This document shows, one piece after another, positions 30,279-38,205 of a stretch of DNA of 38,649 nucleotides. The first letter of the stretch is position 1, and each line of letters opens with the position of its first letter. The DNA is from Verrucomicrobia bacterium UBA1211. Its GTDB lineage: Bacteria > Verrucomicrobiota > Kiritimatiellia > RFP12 > UBA1067. Under the pieces are notes generated by a model. That model did not search any database, was not told where the DNA came from, and worked only from the letters and a program-made list of their open reading frames with translations. The position numbers and the translations under genes are program-made. The stretch covers positions 1 to 38,649 of the forward strand of contig DBXN01000028.1 of the NCBI GenBank assembly GCA_002309585.1. The letters are read 5' to 3'.

Positions 30279-31268
30279 ATGAAAAACGAGAAAGGTTCTT
30301 TGTCGGGTTCGGCGCTTCCCCGGCGCGATTTTCTGAAGCGCGTGTTTGCGGTGGGCGGATTGGTGGCCACGTCGCGGTTGCCGGTGTTGGCGGACGATCC
30401 CGCCATCTTTCCGAAACGGGGCCGGTACGAGCGGCTGGTGCTTGCCTACATCCACATTGACGTGGGGGCGACAAAACCGTTCTCGGTGCTCCATATTTCA
30501 GATACCCATCTGACCGAGGCCTATCCGGAGGAGGGGAAAAACAAGCAGGAGCTGAAGCGGATCCGGACGCAGACCTTCGGCGGGCGTCAGGAGGAGGCGT
30601 TACGCGATTCGCTCGCCTGGGCGAAGGCGAATACCGATTTCGTTCTCCATACGGGCGACCTGGTCGATTGGATGAGCGACGCGAATATGGATCTGGTGAA
30701 GAAATACACCGGGGAGGGGTTCTTCGGATCGATGGGGAACCATGAGTTCTCCCCCGACATGTGGCTCTCCAAAGAAGCGGAGGGGGAGGCGGGGAAGGCG
30801 GTCAACGCGCCGAAACTCAAGGCGGCGTATCCGTTTGACATCCGCTTCGATTCAAAGGTGGTGAACGGGGTGAATTTCGTGACGCTCGATGACGTCTACG
30901 GGACGGTCGGAACCGATCAGGTGGAACGGTTCCACGCCGAGGTAAAGCGGGGTCTGCCGATCATCCTCTGCATGCATGTGCCGTTCGCCACGCCGGCGAT
31001 CATGCGGGCCGATGACAAGTTCTGGCACAAGGCGGGCAAGAAGTTCGAAACCGCCGCGTTCCCCGATCCGTGGGGCGATAACAAGCGGCAGCGGGAAGAT
31101 GCCGTGACGCGGGACTTCATCGCCTATCTCAAGACCGAACCGCTGCTGAAGGGGATTCTGGCGGGCCATCTGCACATCACGGTTCAGGATCGCTTCTCGC
31201 CGACGGCGATCCAGTATATCGTGGGCGGGAATTTCATGTTCCACGGCCAGGAGGTGACGTTTGCATAG
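30279..31268 (+). CDS. Tat-exported metallophosphoesterase
   Basis: A 329-residue calcineurin-like phosphoesterase with a twin-arginine signal: PRRDFLKR then a hydrophobic stretch (VFAVGGLVATSRLPVLA). The dinuclear metal motifs occur in order: HISDTHL, TGDLVDW, GNHEF, CMHVPF and GHLH. Export by Tat suggests that the folded, metal-loaded enzyme acts in the periplasm. The substrate (a phosphodiester, nucleotide or phospholipid head group) cannot be told from the sequence. The ATG at 30279 is preceded directly by a promoter; a GTG at 30258 with AGGAG upstream is the alternative but lies within that promoter. The gene is convergent with a second, membrane-bound metallophosphoesterase, 138 bases away, which is not closely similar. 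Confidence 0.87.
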   Translation: MKNEKGSLSGSALPRRDFLKRVFAVGGLVATSRLPVLADDPAIFPKRGRYERLVLAYIHIDVGATKPFSVLHISDTHLTEAYPEEGKNKQELKRIRTQTFGGRQEEALRDSLAWAKANTDFVLHTGDLVDWMSDANMDLVKKYTGEGFFGSMGNHEFSPDMWLSKEAEGEAGKAVNAPKLKAAYPFDIRFDSKVVNGVNFVTLDDVYGTVGTDQVERFHAEVKRGLPIILCMHVPFATPAIMRADDKFWHKAGKKFETAAFPDPWGDNKRQREDAVTRDFIAYLKTEPLLKGILAGHLHITVQDRFSPTAIQYIVGGNFMFHGQEVTFA

Positions 31269-31296
31269 TGACGGGTGACGAGTGACGAGAGAGAGA
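31267..31296. repeat. Low-complexity GTGACGGG-type spacer repeat, second site
   Basis: Nearly identical to 18133-18161, and likewise directly behind the 3' end of a gene; it overlaps the stop of the Tat phosphoesterase. A GAATGAAGAATGAAAAG tract follows, like the one near 19380-19408. Further on, ATGGC-ttaat-GCCAT (31370-31385) makes a small hairpin between the convergent genes. Confidence 0.6.
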
Positions 31297-31406
31297 ATGA
31301 AGAATGAAAAGATGAGGGAAGAGGAAGGGGGAAATATGGCATTATGAAAATGTGGCAGGATGAAATTCCATAATGGCTTAATGCCATAATTTCATAATTT
31401 CAGGAT

Positions 31407-32537
31407 TTAAGCCTTCCGGAGGACGATGCGGGTGATCTCGGACGGGACAAACCAGCGGAGCGGGAAGCCGATCCAAAGGCCGGTTCCGTTCGAGACGTAA
31501 AGATCCATCGTTCCGACTTTGTAGCGTCCGGAGACATAGCCGCCGTTGAAGCGGGCGATGAGCGGCTTCATGAACCAGAGCATTCCGCCGTGGGTGTGGC
31601 CTGAGAGTTGCAGGTCAATGCCCGCTTCGGCGGATTTCCGCGCCTGGCCGGGGCGGTGCATCAGAAGGATGCGCGGGGTCGTGACGGGAACCCCGTAGAG
31701 GGACTTCTTGAGGTCGATCGGCTCGCCGCCGGTCGGGTCGGGGACACCAACCACCGCCAACTGCTTGCCGTTGAGGGTTACGAAGCGGTGGCTGTTCGCG
31801 AGCATCGTGATGCCGAACGTCTTGAGGACCGGAAGCCATTCATCGGCTCCGGAGTAGTATTCATGGTTACCGGTACAGCCGAAAACGCCGCCGGGGGCAT
31901 GAAGTTCCTTGAGCGGTTCCAGATCGGCGCGGCGCGCCTCAACCGTGCCGTCCACAAGGTCCCCTCCGATAAAGATGATGTCGGGTTTGAGCGCTTGGAC
32001 CCGTTCGACCACCTTCTCGACATAGCCCTTGCGGATGGCGGTGCTGACATGGATGTCGGTGAGAAAGACGCATGAAACACCGTCCAACTCCTCCGGCAGT
32101 TTTTCGAGTTGGATCTCGACGGTTCGAGGCTGGGGCGGAACAACCGTGGCGCGAACCGCATAGAGGGCGATGAACGCTGCGAGCCCGACGAGAACGAGGT
32201 TGAGGACCGGTTCAAACCGGGGGGTGAACCGCGATTCCCGCCGCATGAAAAAACGGATGATCGCGTAGACGAGGAACGCGATGTCACGGATGAGAAGGAA
32301 GACGAAGAGCAGGATGCAGAATCCATAGAGGAATCCCGAAAGCAGGAGAAACCAACCAGGGTAGGTCGGGGCGAAGAACGGCTGCCCCATCAGGAAGAAG
32401 ATCTGATTCTTGTAGAGGGCGGCCAGCGCCAGAAGGAAGATCGGCAGACGGGCCAGCGGGGGCAGGCGCGTCAGGCGCAGGCAGCGGAAGTAGAGGTAGA
32501 GCCCGATGATCAGTGGAAAGAGATTGTATGCGAGCAT
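31407..32537 (-). CDS. Membrane-bound metallophosphoesterase
   Basis: A 376-residue protein with about four hydrophobic helices in the first 135 residues and a calcineurin-like phosphoesterase domain from about 150 on. Metal motifs are LTDIHVS, IGGDLVDG, GNHEYYSG, MHRP and GHTHGG. This layout is that of the YaeI/YkuE-like phosphodiesterases, some of which act on UDP-diacylglucosamine or other lipid-linked substrates; LpxG-type lipid A activity is one option. The gene begins 15 bases after the CcsA stop, so it appears to be the last gene of the cytochrome operon, although nothing in its own sequence links it to haem. The start is not certain in detail: the ATG gives MLAYNLFPLIIG at once in the first helix. 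Confidence 0.88.
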   Translation of the reverse strand: MLAYNLFPLIIGLYLYFRCLRLTRLPPLARLPIFLLALAALYKNQIFFLMGQPFFAPTYPGWFLLLSGFLYGFCILLFVFLLIRDIAFLVYAIIRFFMRRESRFTPRFEPVLNLVLVGLAAFIALYAVRATVVPPQPRTVEIQLEKLPEELDGVSCVFLTDIHVSTAIRKGYVEKVVERVQALKPDIIFIGGDLVDGTVEARRADLEPLKELHAPGGVFGCTGNHEYYSGADEWLPVLKTFGITMLANSHRFVTLNGKQLAVVGVPDPTGGEPIDLKKSLYGVPVTTPRILLMHRPGQARKSAEAGIDLQLSGHTHGGMLWFMKPLIARFNGGYVSGRYKVGTMDLYVSNGTGLWIGFPLRWFVPSEITRIVLRKA

Positions 32538-32552
32538 CGTTTACCACCTCCC

Positions 32553-33365
32553 TCACGCATAGGTGTGCATTCCCGAGAAGATTCGGGAGAGGTTGATCCA
32601 TGTGAGGGTGAGCACGATGAAGACCAGACCAGTCCAGAGGAGGACCGCCTGGGCTTTGGGATGGTTCAGGCCGTCACGCAGCCGGTAGTGGAAATAGGCG
32701 GCGTAGACGAACCAGGTCGCAAGGGACCACATTTCCTTCGGGTCCCACTGCCAATAGTGGCCCCAGCAGATTTTGCCCCAGACGGAACCGAGCAAGAGGC
32801 CGAGGGTGATCAGCAGGAATCCGACGGCGACCGATTGGCGGATCGCGCGGTCTTTCACCGCGAGGTCCGGCAGGCTGCGGCCGCTTCGGAAAAGGGGCAG
32901 GGCCATGAGGGCGGCGCGCGCCATCATCACATAACCGGCGACGTATGCCCCGACATGCGGGACGAACAGGGGACTTTGGAGGGCGGGCGGCAGCCGCCGG
33001 ACCTCTTCGCTGAAGACGAATCCCGCCGGGAAGAGGATGATGCAACCGAGGATCGCATCCTGAAGCCGGGTGTCGAGACCATGCCGCCAGCGGTTCCAGT
33101 AGGAGAGCGGAACCAGCGCGGCGATCATACAAAGGAAAAACTCAAAGAGATTCTGCATCGGGGGGTGGCCGGTGTGGATGCCCCGCCAGATGACGGACAC
33201 GAGGGCGGCGAGAAACGCGGCACACCAGCAACCGCCTGCCATGCGTGCGGCGAAACCGTCCGAACCGCGCTCCTTGCGGCTCCGCATGAGGAGGACGAGG
33301 GTCGCCACGAAGAAGAGCCCCGTCAAATAGATCAATCCGCCCTGCGCTGTCAGTTTGAGGGTCAT
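32553..33365 (-). CDS. ccsA: CcsA/ResC-type cytochrome c haem lyase subunit
   Basis: A 270-residue protein with about eight membrane helices and the tryptophan-rich WWD motif of haem-handling proteins (WGKICWGHYWQWDPKEMW, about 196-213). Likely haem-ligand histidines are H67 (THPPMQN), H137 (FVPHVGAY), H226 and H267. With ResB it forms the System II cytochrome c synthase, which moves haem across the membrane and attaches it to CXXCH sites outside. Its start overlaps the ResB stop by four bases. The dihaem cytochrome two genes upstream is a natural client. The length is close to that of small CcsA proteins; no change in the WWD core was seen. Confidence 0.94.
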   Translation of the reverse strand: MTLKLTAQGGLIYLTGLFFVATLVLLMRSRKERGSDGFAARMAGGCWCAAFLAALVSVIWRGIHTGHPPMQNLFEFFLCMIAALVPLSYWNRWRHGLDTRLQDAILGCIILFPAGFVFSEEVRRLPPALQSPLFVPHVGAYVAGYVMMARAALMALPLFRSGRSLPDLAVKDRAIRQSVAVGFLLITLGLLLGSVWGKICWGHYWQWDPKEMWSLATWFVYAAYFHYRLRDGLNHPKAQAVLLWTGLVFIVLTLTWINLSRIFSGMHTYA

Positions 33366-34087
33366 GTCATTCCCTCCTTTCCCATCCTGAAACAGGAGAG
33401 GGTATAGGCGAGGACACCGATGAAAAGAACGGCGTAACCGGCGTAAACTAGGGAGAGGCCGGGATCGCGGATGAATTGCAGAATGGTGTAGGTTATGGGG
33501 GCGCCGGTCATGGCGTCCTGGGTGCGGCCCCAGCTCATCTGGTAGATGTCGTATTGTCCAACACGGACGGGATGGTTGACGCGCACGTTACGGACGTATG
33601 GCTCTTTGCCCGGCTCTTTCACCGTGATCCGGCTCCGGTACTCCCGGATCGAGCCGTCCGGATACTCCTCGACGAAGAATTTCTCCAGACGGATGGAGAA
33701 GGGCAGGTCGCAGACTTTGGTGTCGAGTTTCGCACCGTCCAGGAGGATGTTCAATTCATCGCCATCGACCAGCGGCATCATGCCGGTTTCCGGGGTACGG
33801 TCGATGCCGAAGGCGGCCGGCACCCGGCCCCTCAGCCATCCGATCGCGATCAGGGCGCATCCGCCGTGGAGCAGAAGGGAGACCCAGCGCCGGGCCGCCG
33901 CCGCGCGGCAAGAGCAGAGGATCAAAAGCGCCGTTCCAAGCATGACGGCGATACAGGCGCCGGGCGTGGCCATGACGGCGCCGGCACGGTCCGCCTGGAA
34001 GAAAGCGAGTATGACGGAAGCGGCCGCTCCCGCGAGCATGCAAACCACAACCAGACGCAGGCTCAGGATCCGGTTCAGGATCCGCAT
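33362..34087 (-). CDS. ResB/CcsB-like cytochrome c biogenesis protein, short form
   Basis: A 241-residue ResB-family protein. It has three hydrophobic helices in the first 90 residues, a periplasmic beta-rich domain (about 90-205, with LPFSIRLEKFFVEEYPDG, RVNHPVRVGQYDIYQMSWG) and a last helix (about 211-231). The RVN.P....GY.[IF]YQ..[WY]G strand is the family hallmark. ResB partners CcsA in the System II synthase. It is much shorter than ResB of Bacillus (over 500), lacking most of the extra lumenal domain. Its start overlaps the preceding gene by 13 bases and its stop overlaps the CcsA start, showing tight coupling. Confidence 0.88.
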   Translation of the reverse strand: MRILNRILSLRLVVVCMLAGAAASVILAFFQADRAGAVMATPGACIAVMLGTALLILCSCRAAAARRWVSLLLHGGCALIAIGWLRGRVPAAFGIDRTPETGMMPLVDGDELNILLDGAKLDTKVCDLPFSIRLEKFFVEEYPDGSIREYRSRITVKEPGKEPYVRNVRVNHPVRVGQYDIYQMSWGRTQDAMTGAPITYTILQFIRDPGLSLVYAGYAVLFIGVLAYTLSCFRMGKEGMT

Positions 34088-35133
34088 CCCGCACCTTCCT
34101 TTGTCTTTACGGCATCCAACTCCAGCTCCACCAGCAGATCATCCCGGCAGATGTCCGCCTGTAGGGTGATGATCGGCAGGTCGGTCAATCCCCGATCCCG
34201 CATGTGTCTCTGCCAGAGGGGGAGGTAGCTGGGCTCTTTCAGGTACATGATCCCGCGGGCGGTATCACTCCATCCCATGCCGCGCGAGGTGAGGATCGCC
34301 TCGACCACATCAAGGGTCAAGCCGAGCTGGCGGTCGGGATCGTCCAGATACGCGGTCTTTCCGCCCGGCTCGATGCTGGCCGTGCCGGAGATAAGCAGGT
34401 TGCGGCATGCGGCGGTTCCGATCTCGACGGCGCGACTGAAAGAGCTGCCGTAGGCGTGGGCGGTGCATTGAAGCGGCGAATCGACCCGTTCGACCGTCAC
34501 GGCGCCCGGCCGTTTCGGCTTGACGGCGATCGCGTTGGCGGCGATGGCGGTGCCGCAGAGGTTCGCACTTCCGATCCCGGTACTGGCCGGAACCAGTCCG
34601 TCATAGACTTTGCGGGAGGTGAAGAACGCATCCCGGGCGCGGTTGAAGGGATCGTACCAGTCCAGAATCCGGTCCATGTAGAGCCAGGTCCGCGCGACGT
34701 GGCTGAAGGCCATGCCGGCGTCGGCGAGGGCCGCCTCTATCTCTTCGAAAACCGATGCGGTCTGCACCTCGGGCGGACGGGAGGGGTCGACGGGGAGGAT
34801 ACCGGTCAGGAAGGCGTAGGTGGCGTCCGCATCCTCATACACCGCACCCACGCTACAGCCGTGCCGCGTGATCAACCGGACCGTGGTGCCGGGCGGAAGC
34901 GTCAGCTGCTGGCAGACCGGCGGGAATTCCCCCTTGCCGCCACAGAGCCAAAGTTGGGGGACGGGGGTGCCTTTCGCGCCGGTTCCGCTTTGAAGCAGGG
35001 TCTCGCGGGCGGCCCATCCCGTCTGGGAGAAGACGACTCCGTCCGGGCAGGCCGGCACACCCGAGGCCGGCGACCATTCGGTCATCCGAATTACGCGCGG
35101 AAGCCCGCCACTGATGCGCTTTGATGTCTTCAT
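34075..35133 (-). CDS. Chorismatase/RidA-fold protein (FkbO/Hyg5-like)
   Basis: The 352-residue product has a C-terminal YjgF/RidA-like domain (about 225-345, ending CRDDLLVELELDAVK) and an N-terminal half of related fold, which is the layout of FkbO/Hyg5 chorismatases rather than of the 130-residue RidA deaminases. Segments resembling chorismatases are RTWLYMDRI...YDPFNRARDAFF and PASTGIGS. The arginine that binds the carboxylate in canonical RidA (R105 in the E. coli protein) is replaced by a hydrophobic residue at the expected distance from the final VE.E strand, so imine deaminase activity is unlikely. Chorismatases release pyruvate from chorismate. The nearby DAHP synthase gives some support, but specific catalytic residues could not be verified by eye. 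It overlaps the ResB start. Confidence 0.62.
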   Translation of the reverse strand: MKTSKRISGGLPRVIRMTEWSPASGVPACPDGVVFSQTGWAARETLLQSGTGAKGTPVPQLWLCGGKGEFPPVCQQLTLPPGTTVRLITRHGCSVGAVYEDADATYAFLTGILPVDPSRPPEVQTASVFEEIEAALADAGMAFSHVARTWLYMDRILDWYDPFNRARDAFFTSRKVYDGLVPASTGIGSANLCGTAIAANAIAVKPKRPGAVTVERVDSPLQCTAHAYGSSFSRAVEIGTAACRNLLISGTASIEPGGKTAYLDDPDRQLGLTLDVVEAILTSRGMGWSDTARGIMYLKEPSYLPLWQRHMRDRGLTDLPIITLQADICRDDLLVELELDAVKTKEGAGCGS

Positions 35134-35163
35134 CGTTCGCCGATCCGAGAAACGGGAGATTCG

Positions 35164-37098
35164 TTAGAGGGAACGGATATAGGTGGCTAGGTCCTTGATC
35201 TGTTCCGGCGACAACCCCTTGGTCTTTCCGTGGGCGTCATTCGGATTGCAGGTGGTCAGGACCTCCTCGATCGTTGTGGCGCGGCCATCATAGAGATATG
35301 GCGCGGTCCGCCAGACCTCGACCAGCGACGGGGTGTCGAACGCCCGGTTCTTCTCGTTGTCGACGCCCAATCCCACATCGTATTTACGAAGGTCGGTGAA
35401 CAGTTGCTCGCCGTTGGGGCCGCGTTTCTCGGCGGGGTGGCACTGCGCGCATCCGGCCTGCTGATACAACTTCTCGCCGCGCTTGATCGCATCGGCAACC
35501 GCCTTGTTCACACCCGCGAGGGTCTTCACAGGGCTTGGGACGGGCTTGAGGGAGATGACGTAATCGTCGATGCAGAGCGCGTCCTCCTCCGGACGGATAA
35601 CGAACTGGATTACATTGATGCCTTTGCGGTTGCAGGCCTTCATGCTCGGCCGGATACCCGTCACCATCACGGGCGGGGTGAGGTGGCAATAGATGAGGCT
35701 CTTGGACTGCTTCGGGTTGCCCATGCCATCGTTGAGCAGATCCCAGTTCAGCGCGTCACCGCGCGCGTCGGGATGGCAGCTGGCGCAGCTCTGCCACTGC
35801 TGGAAGCACATCGTTCCGTCGTTCCACAGCATCTCGCCGCGGCGGACGCGGTCCTTGGAGAGGTCCGGGGCGGGCCCGAGGGCCGCCACGGTGGCGGTCG
35901 GGGTTTCGGGCGCGAGGTCGATGACGCCGAGCGCGTCCGCGAAATAGAGGGCGGTGAAGAGTTTCGTTCCGGCGAAGAGGATGCCGCGGGGGCCGTCACC
36001 GCTGAACGCGTAACGGCGGCGGATCTTCGAGAGGAACGAGAGATCGTTGGGTACATCGGTCGCCGAGCGGGTGACGTCCGTAACCTGCTCGTTCTTGGCG
36101 GCACGGGCCAGCTGGTTCTGGAGGGTGGCGCGTTCGATCACGCTCACTTCGCGCGTACCGGCGTGGGCGACGGCGATTGTCTTGCCGTCCGCGGAGACCG
36201 TCACGCCCCAGGGGTTGGCGGCCCCGAGATCGACGTCATCCAGCAGGACGGTGTTGATGTAATCGCCGGTTTCGCCGTTGAAGACACTCAGCCCGGCGGT
36301 GTTCATCCAGCCGCGTTCCAGCTGGGTGGTGGGCAGCTGATAGCGCCCGAAGGTGTGGGTAACGTAGATGTTGGAACCGTCCGGGGCGGCGCAGATGCCG
36401 CGCACACCGGTGGAACCGTTGGGAAGAAGCACCTGCCGGACCTTCCGTTCAGGGGTTGTCAGGTCGATGACCGAAACCGCCGCCGCCACAACGTCATCCG
36501 TCGCCTTGCAGGCGGGGAGATGGTTCGCGACGAAGAGTTTCTTGCCCTGCGCGCCCAGCGCCATCGCGTGCGGTTCGCGCAGAACGGCGACGGTCGCCGT
36601 GACCTTCATCGCGGCGGCGTCCACGACAGAGACGGTGTTGTCGAAGCGGTTCGCGGCATAGACGGTTTTCCCGTCCGGCGCCACGACGGGGGCGAGGGGC
36701 GTGTGTCCGATGCGGACCGAACCTTGCTGTTTGCCGTCCGGGGCGAATTTCAGCAGAACGCCTTCAGGACCGCCCGCTGTGAGGTAAACGGTGCCGTCCG
36801 GGGCGACGGCGATACCGGTCGGGTCGGCCGGGATGGCCCATTCACCGGTTTTCTTGGTGGTATCGGCCTGAACCAGCAAGACCTTCTTCGAGGTGGCACC
36901 GGTCACGTAGAGTTGCTTGCCGTCAGGACTCGCCGCCAGATATTCGGGGGAGAGGTAATCCGCCGCCCATGCCGAGGCGCATCCCAGGATCAGAAGACCT
37001 GCCCATACTGCATAGCGGCGCACGGTGGAAGGATGGGTACGGTCCGGCATTCCGGCGGTCCGGTTCTCCGGCAAGACGTTGAGTGACAGTTTCTTCAT
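35164..37098 (-). CDS. Secreted YVTN beta-propeller fused to a dihaem cytochrome c
   Basis: A 644-residue exported protein: a hydrophobic signal at about 29-46 (YAVWAGLLILGCASAWAA), a seven-bladed-type YVTN propeller at about 47-400 (SPDGKQLYVTG, APDGTVYLTA, ANRFDNTVSVVD, SADGKTIAVAHAG), and a cytochrome region from about 415 with two CXXCH sites, C438-ASC-H442 and C550-AQC-H554. The second half resembles MauG/bacterial cytochrome c peroxidase partners (RTAPYLYDGRATTIEEVL, then LATYIRSL at the end). It probably carries electrons in, or senses a ligand in, the periplasm. It lies 26 bases after DAHP synthase and 30 before the chorismatase-like gene. CcsA and ResB in the same operon would attach its haem. 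Confidence 0.9.
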   Translation of the reverse strand: MKKLSLNVLPENRTAGMPDRTHPSTVRRYAVWAGLLILGCASAWAADYLSPEYLAASPDGKQLYVTGATSKKVLLVQADTTKKTGEWAIPADPTGIAVAPDGTVYLTAGGPEGVLLKFAPDGKQQGSVRIGHTPLAPVVAPDGKTVYAANRFDNTVSVVDAAAMKVTATVAVLREPHAMALGAQGKKLFVANHLPACKATDDVVAAAVSVIDLTTPERKVRQVLLPNGSTGVRGICAAPDGSNIYVTHTFGRYQLPTTQLERGWMNTAGLSVFNGETGDYINTVLLDDVDLGAANPWGVTVSADGKTIAVAHAGTREVSVIERATLQNQLARAAKNEQVTDVTRSATDVPNDLSFLSKIRRRYAFSGDGPRGILFAGTKLFTALYFADALGVIDLAPETPTATVAALGPAPDLSKDRVRRGEMLWNDGTMCFQQWQSCASCHPDARGDALNWDLLNDGMGNPKQSKSLIYCHLTPPVMVTGIRPSMKACNRKGINVIQFVIRPEEDALCIDDYVISLKPVPSPVKTLAGVNKAVADAIKRGEKLYQQAGCAQCHPAEKRGPNGEQLFTDLRKYDVGLGVDNEKNRAFDTPSLVEVWRTAPYLYDGRATTIEEVLTTCNPNDAHGKTKGLSPEQIKDLATYIRSL

Positions 37099-37124
37099 AA
37101 TGCGATCTCCAATCTCGTAAAGGG

Positions 37125-37943
37125 TTAAAGCGTTCGTCCGACCGATTCGGCGACGGCCTTCAAGGAACGGACCATCTCGAAGAAGTGTTCGGGTGTCTCA
37201 CACTGGTTGCCGTCGCACAGCGCCGTTTCGGGGCGGGGGTGGACCTCGACCATGATGCCGTCCGCGCCGCAGGCGATCGCCGCGCGCGCCATCGGGGCGA
37301 CGAGCGAGGCAACCCCTGTTCCGTGGCTTGGATCCACCAGGATCGGCAGCCAGGAACGCTCTTTGATGACCGGGACGGCGTTCAGGTCCAGCGTGAACCG
37401 GGTTGAGTCCTCAAAGGACCGGATGCCCCGTTCGCAAAGCGCCAGGGCGGCGCATCCCTCACGGAGGACATATTCCGCCGCGAGCAGGAATTCATTGACG
37501 GTCGCGCCCATGCCGCGCTTCAGGAAAACTGGCTTGCCGGACGCGCCCGCCCGACGGAGCAGGACCGAGTTGCACATGTTGCGCGATCCGATCTGGATCA
37601 TGTCCGCGACGGCGGCCACCTCGTTCAACTGGCTGGTATCCAGCACCTCGGTGACAATCGGGAGCCCCGTCCGCTCGCGCGCCTCGGCCAACAACGCGAG
37701 GCCCTCCTCCTGAAGGCCTTGGAAACTGGTGGGGGAGGTCCTGGGCTTAAAGGCGCCGCCACGCAGGATAGAGGCCCCCGCCTCTTTCACCGCGCAGGCG
37801 ATCTCCATCAGCTGCGCCCGGCTTTCGACGGTACACGGCCCCGCGATTACCACGATCTTGTTCCCACCGAACGTGACGGGTCCAACCTTTACGGGCGGGG
37901 GAGGTCCCCCTTCCCTGTTTTTCTCAAAAAGCATGCCGCTCAT
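37125..37943 (-). CDS. aroF: 3-deoxy-7-phosphoheptulonate (DAHP) synthase, type I-beta, no regulatory domain
   Basis: The 272-residue product joins phosphoenolpyruvate and erythrose 4-phosphate, the first step of the shikimate pathway. It belongs to the AroA/KDO8P group: IAGPCTVES near the N-terminus, RGGAFKPRTSP, IQIGSRNM, FLKRGMG, and DPSHGTG for metal and substrate binding. It lacks the N-terminal ferredoxin-like domain that gives feedback control in Thermotoga-type enzymes and matches the short unregulated type. The ATG at 37943 is used; a GTG at 37979 is an alternative, and neither has a clear ribosome-binding site. TTCCTT-N17-TAAACT (-10 at 38001-38006, minus strand) is a weak candidate promoter. 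It appears to be the first gene of the cytochrome operon. Confidence 0.92.
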   Translation of the reverse strand: MSGMLFEKNREGGPPPPVKVGPVTFGGNKIVVIAGPCTVESRAQLMEIACAVKEAGASILRGGAFKPRTSPTSFQGLQEEGLALLAEARERTGLPIVTEVLDTSQLNEVAAVADMIQIGSRNMCNSVLLRRAGASGKPVFLKRGMGATVNEFLLAAEYVLREGCAALALCERGIRSFEDSTRFTLDLNAVPVIKERSWLPILVDPSHGTGVASLVAPMARAAIACGADGIMVEVHPRPETALCDGNQCETPEHFFEMVRSLKAVAESVGRTL

Positions 37944-38049
37944 TTTCTGATCGCCTATCCCCCGATGACGCTTTTCCACCTTTTGAAAACTTACCCCATC
38001 AGTTTAACCGAAAAACCACCTTTAAGGAAAGAAGAAAATCACGCGCGCC

Positions 38050-38099
38050 GGGTTGCGGATCGAAGGTCGGAAGGCCCTTCGGCCCTCCGCGCGCAACCC
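38050..38099. repeat. Nested hairpin, family 4, copy 1
   Basis: The outer stem GGGTTGCG (38050-38057) and CGCAACCC (38092-38099) encloses the small palindrome GAAGGCCCTTC (38070-38080). It has the same plan as the hairpin at 38131-38175, 80 bases away. Confidence 0.68.
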
Positions 38100-38130
38100 T
38101 CGTCGATTCATGGTGTGGCGGCACAAAAGG

Positions 38131-38175
38131 AGGGTTGGAGGTCGAAAGGCCTTTCAGCCCTCAACCTCCAACCCT
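38131..38175 (-). terminator. Nested hairpin, family 4, copy 2; probable terminator of the Gfo/Idh gene
   Basis: A perfect 12-bp stem AGGGTTGGAGGT (38131-38142) with ACCTCCAACCCT (38164-38175), enclosing the 12-base palindrome GAAAGGCCTTTC (38144-38155). On the minus strand it lies just downstream of the Gfo/Idh stop at 38206 and is followed by CCTTTTG, a short T-run. It can act as a terminator separating that gene from the DAHP synthase operon; efficiency is uncertain because the T-run is short. Confidence 0.65.
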
Positions 38176-38205
38176 TAACGCTCAATCCGGATCGGTTTCA
38201 AACGC

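Noticed and set aside
35230..37086. A 618-codon plus-strand frame opposite the YVTN cytochrome
   Set aside because: The minus strand has two CXXCH sites, a signal sequence and YVTN repeats; the plus frame has none of these.
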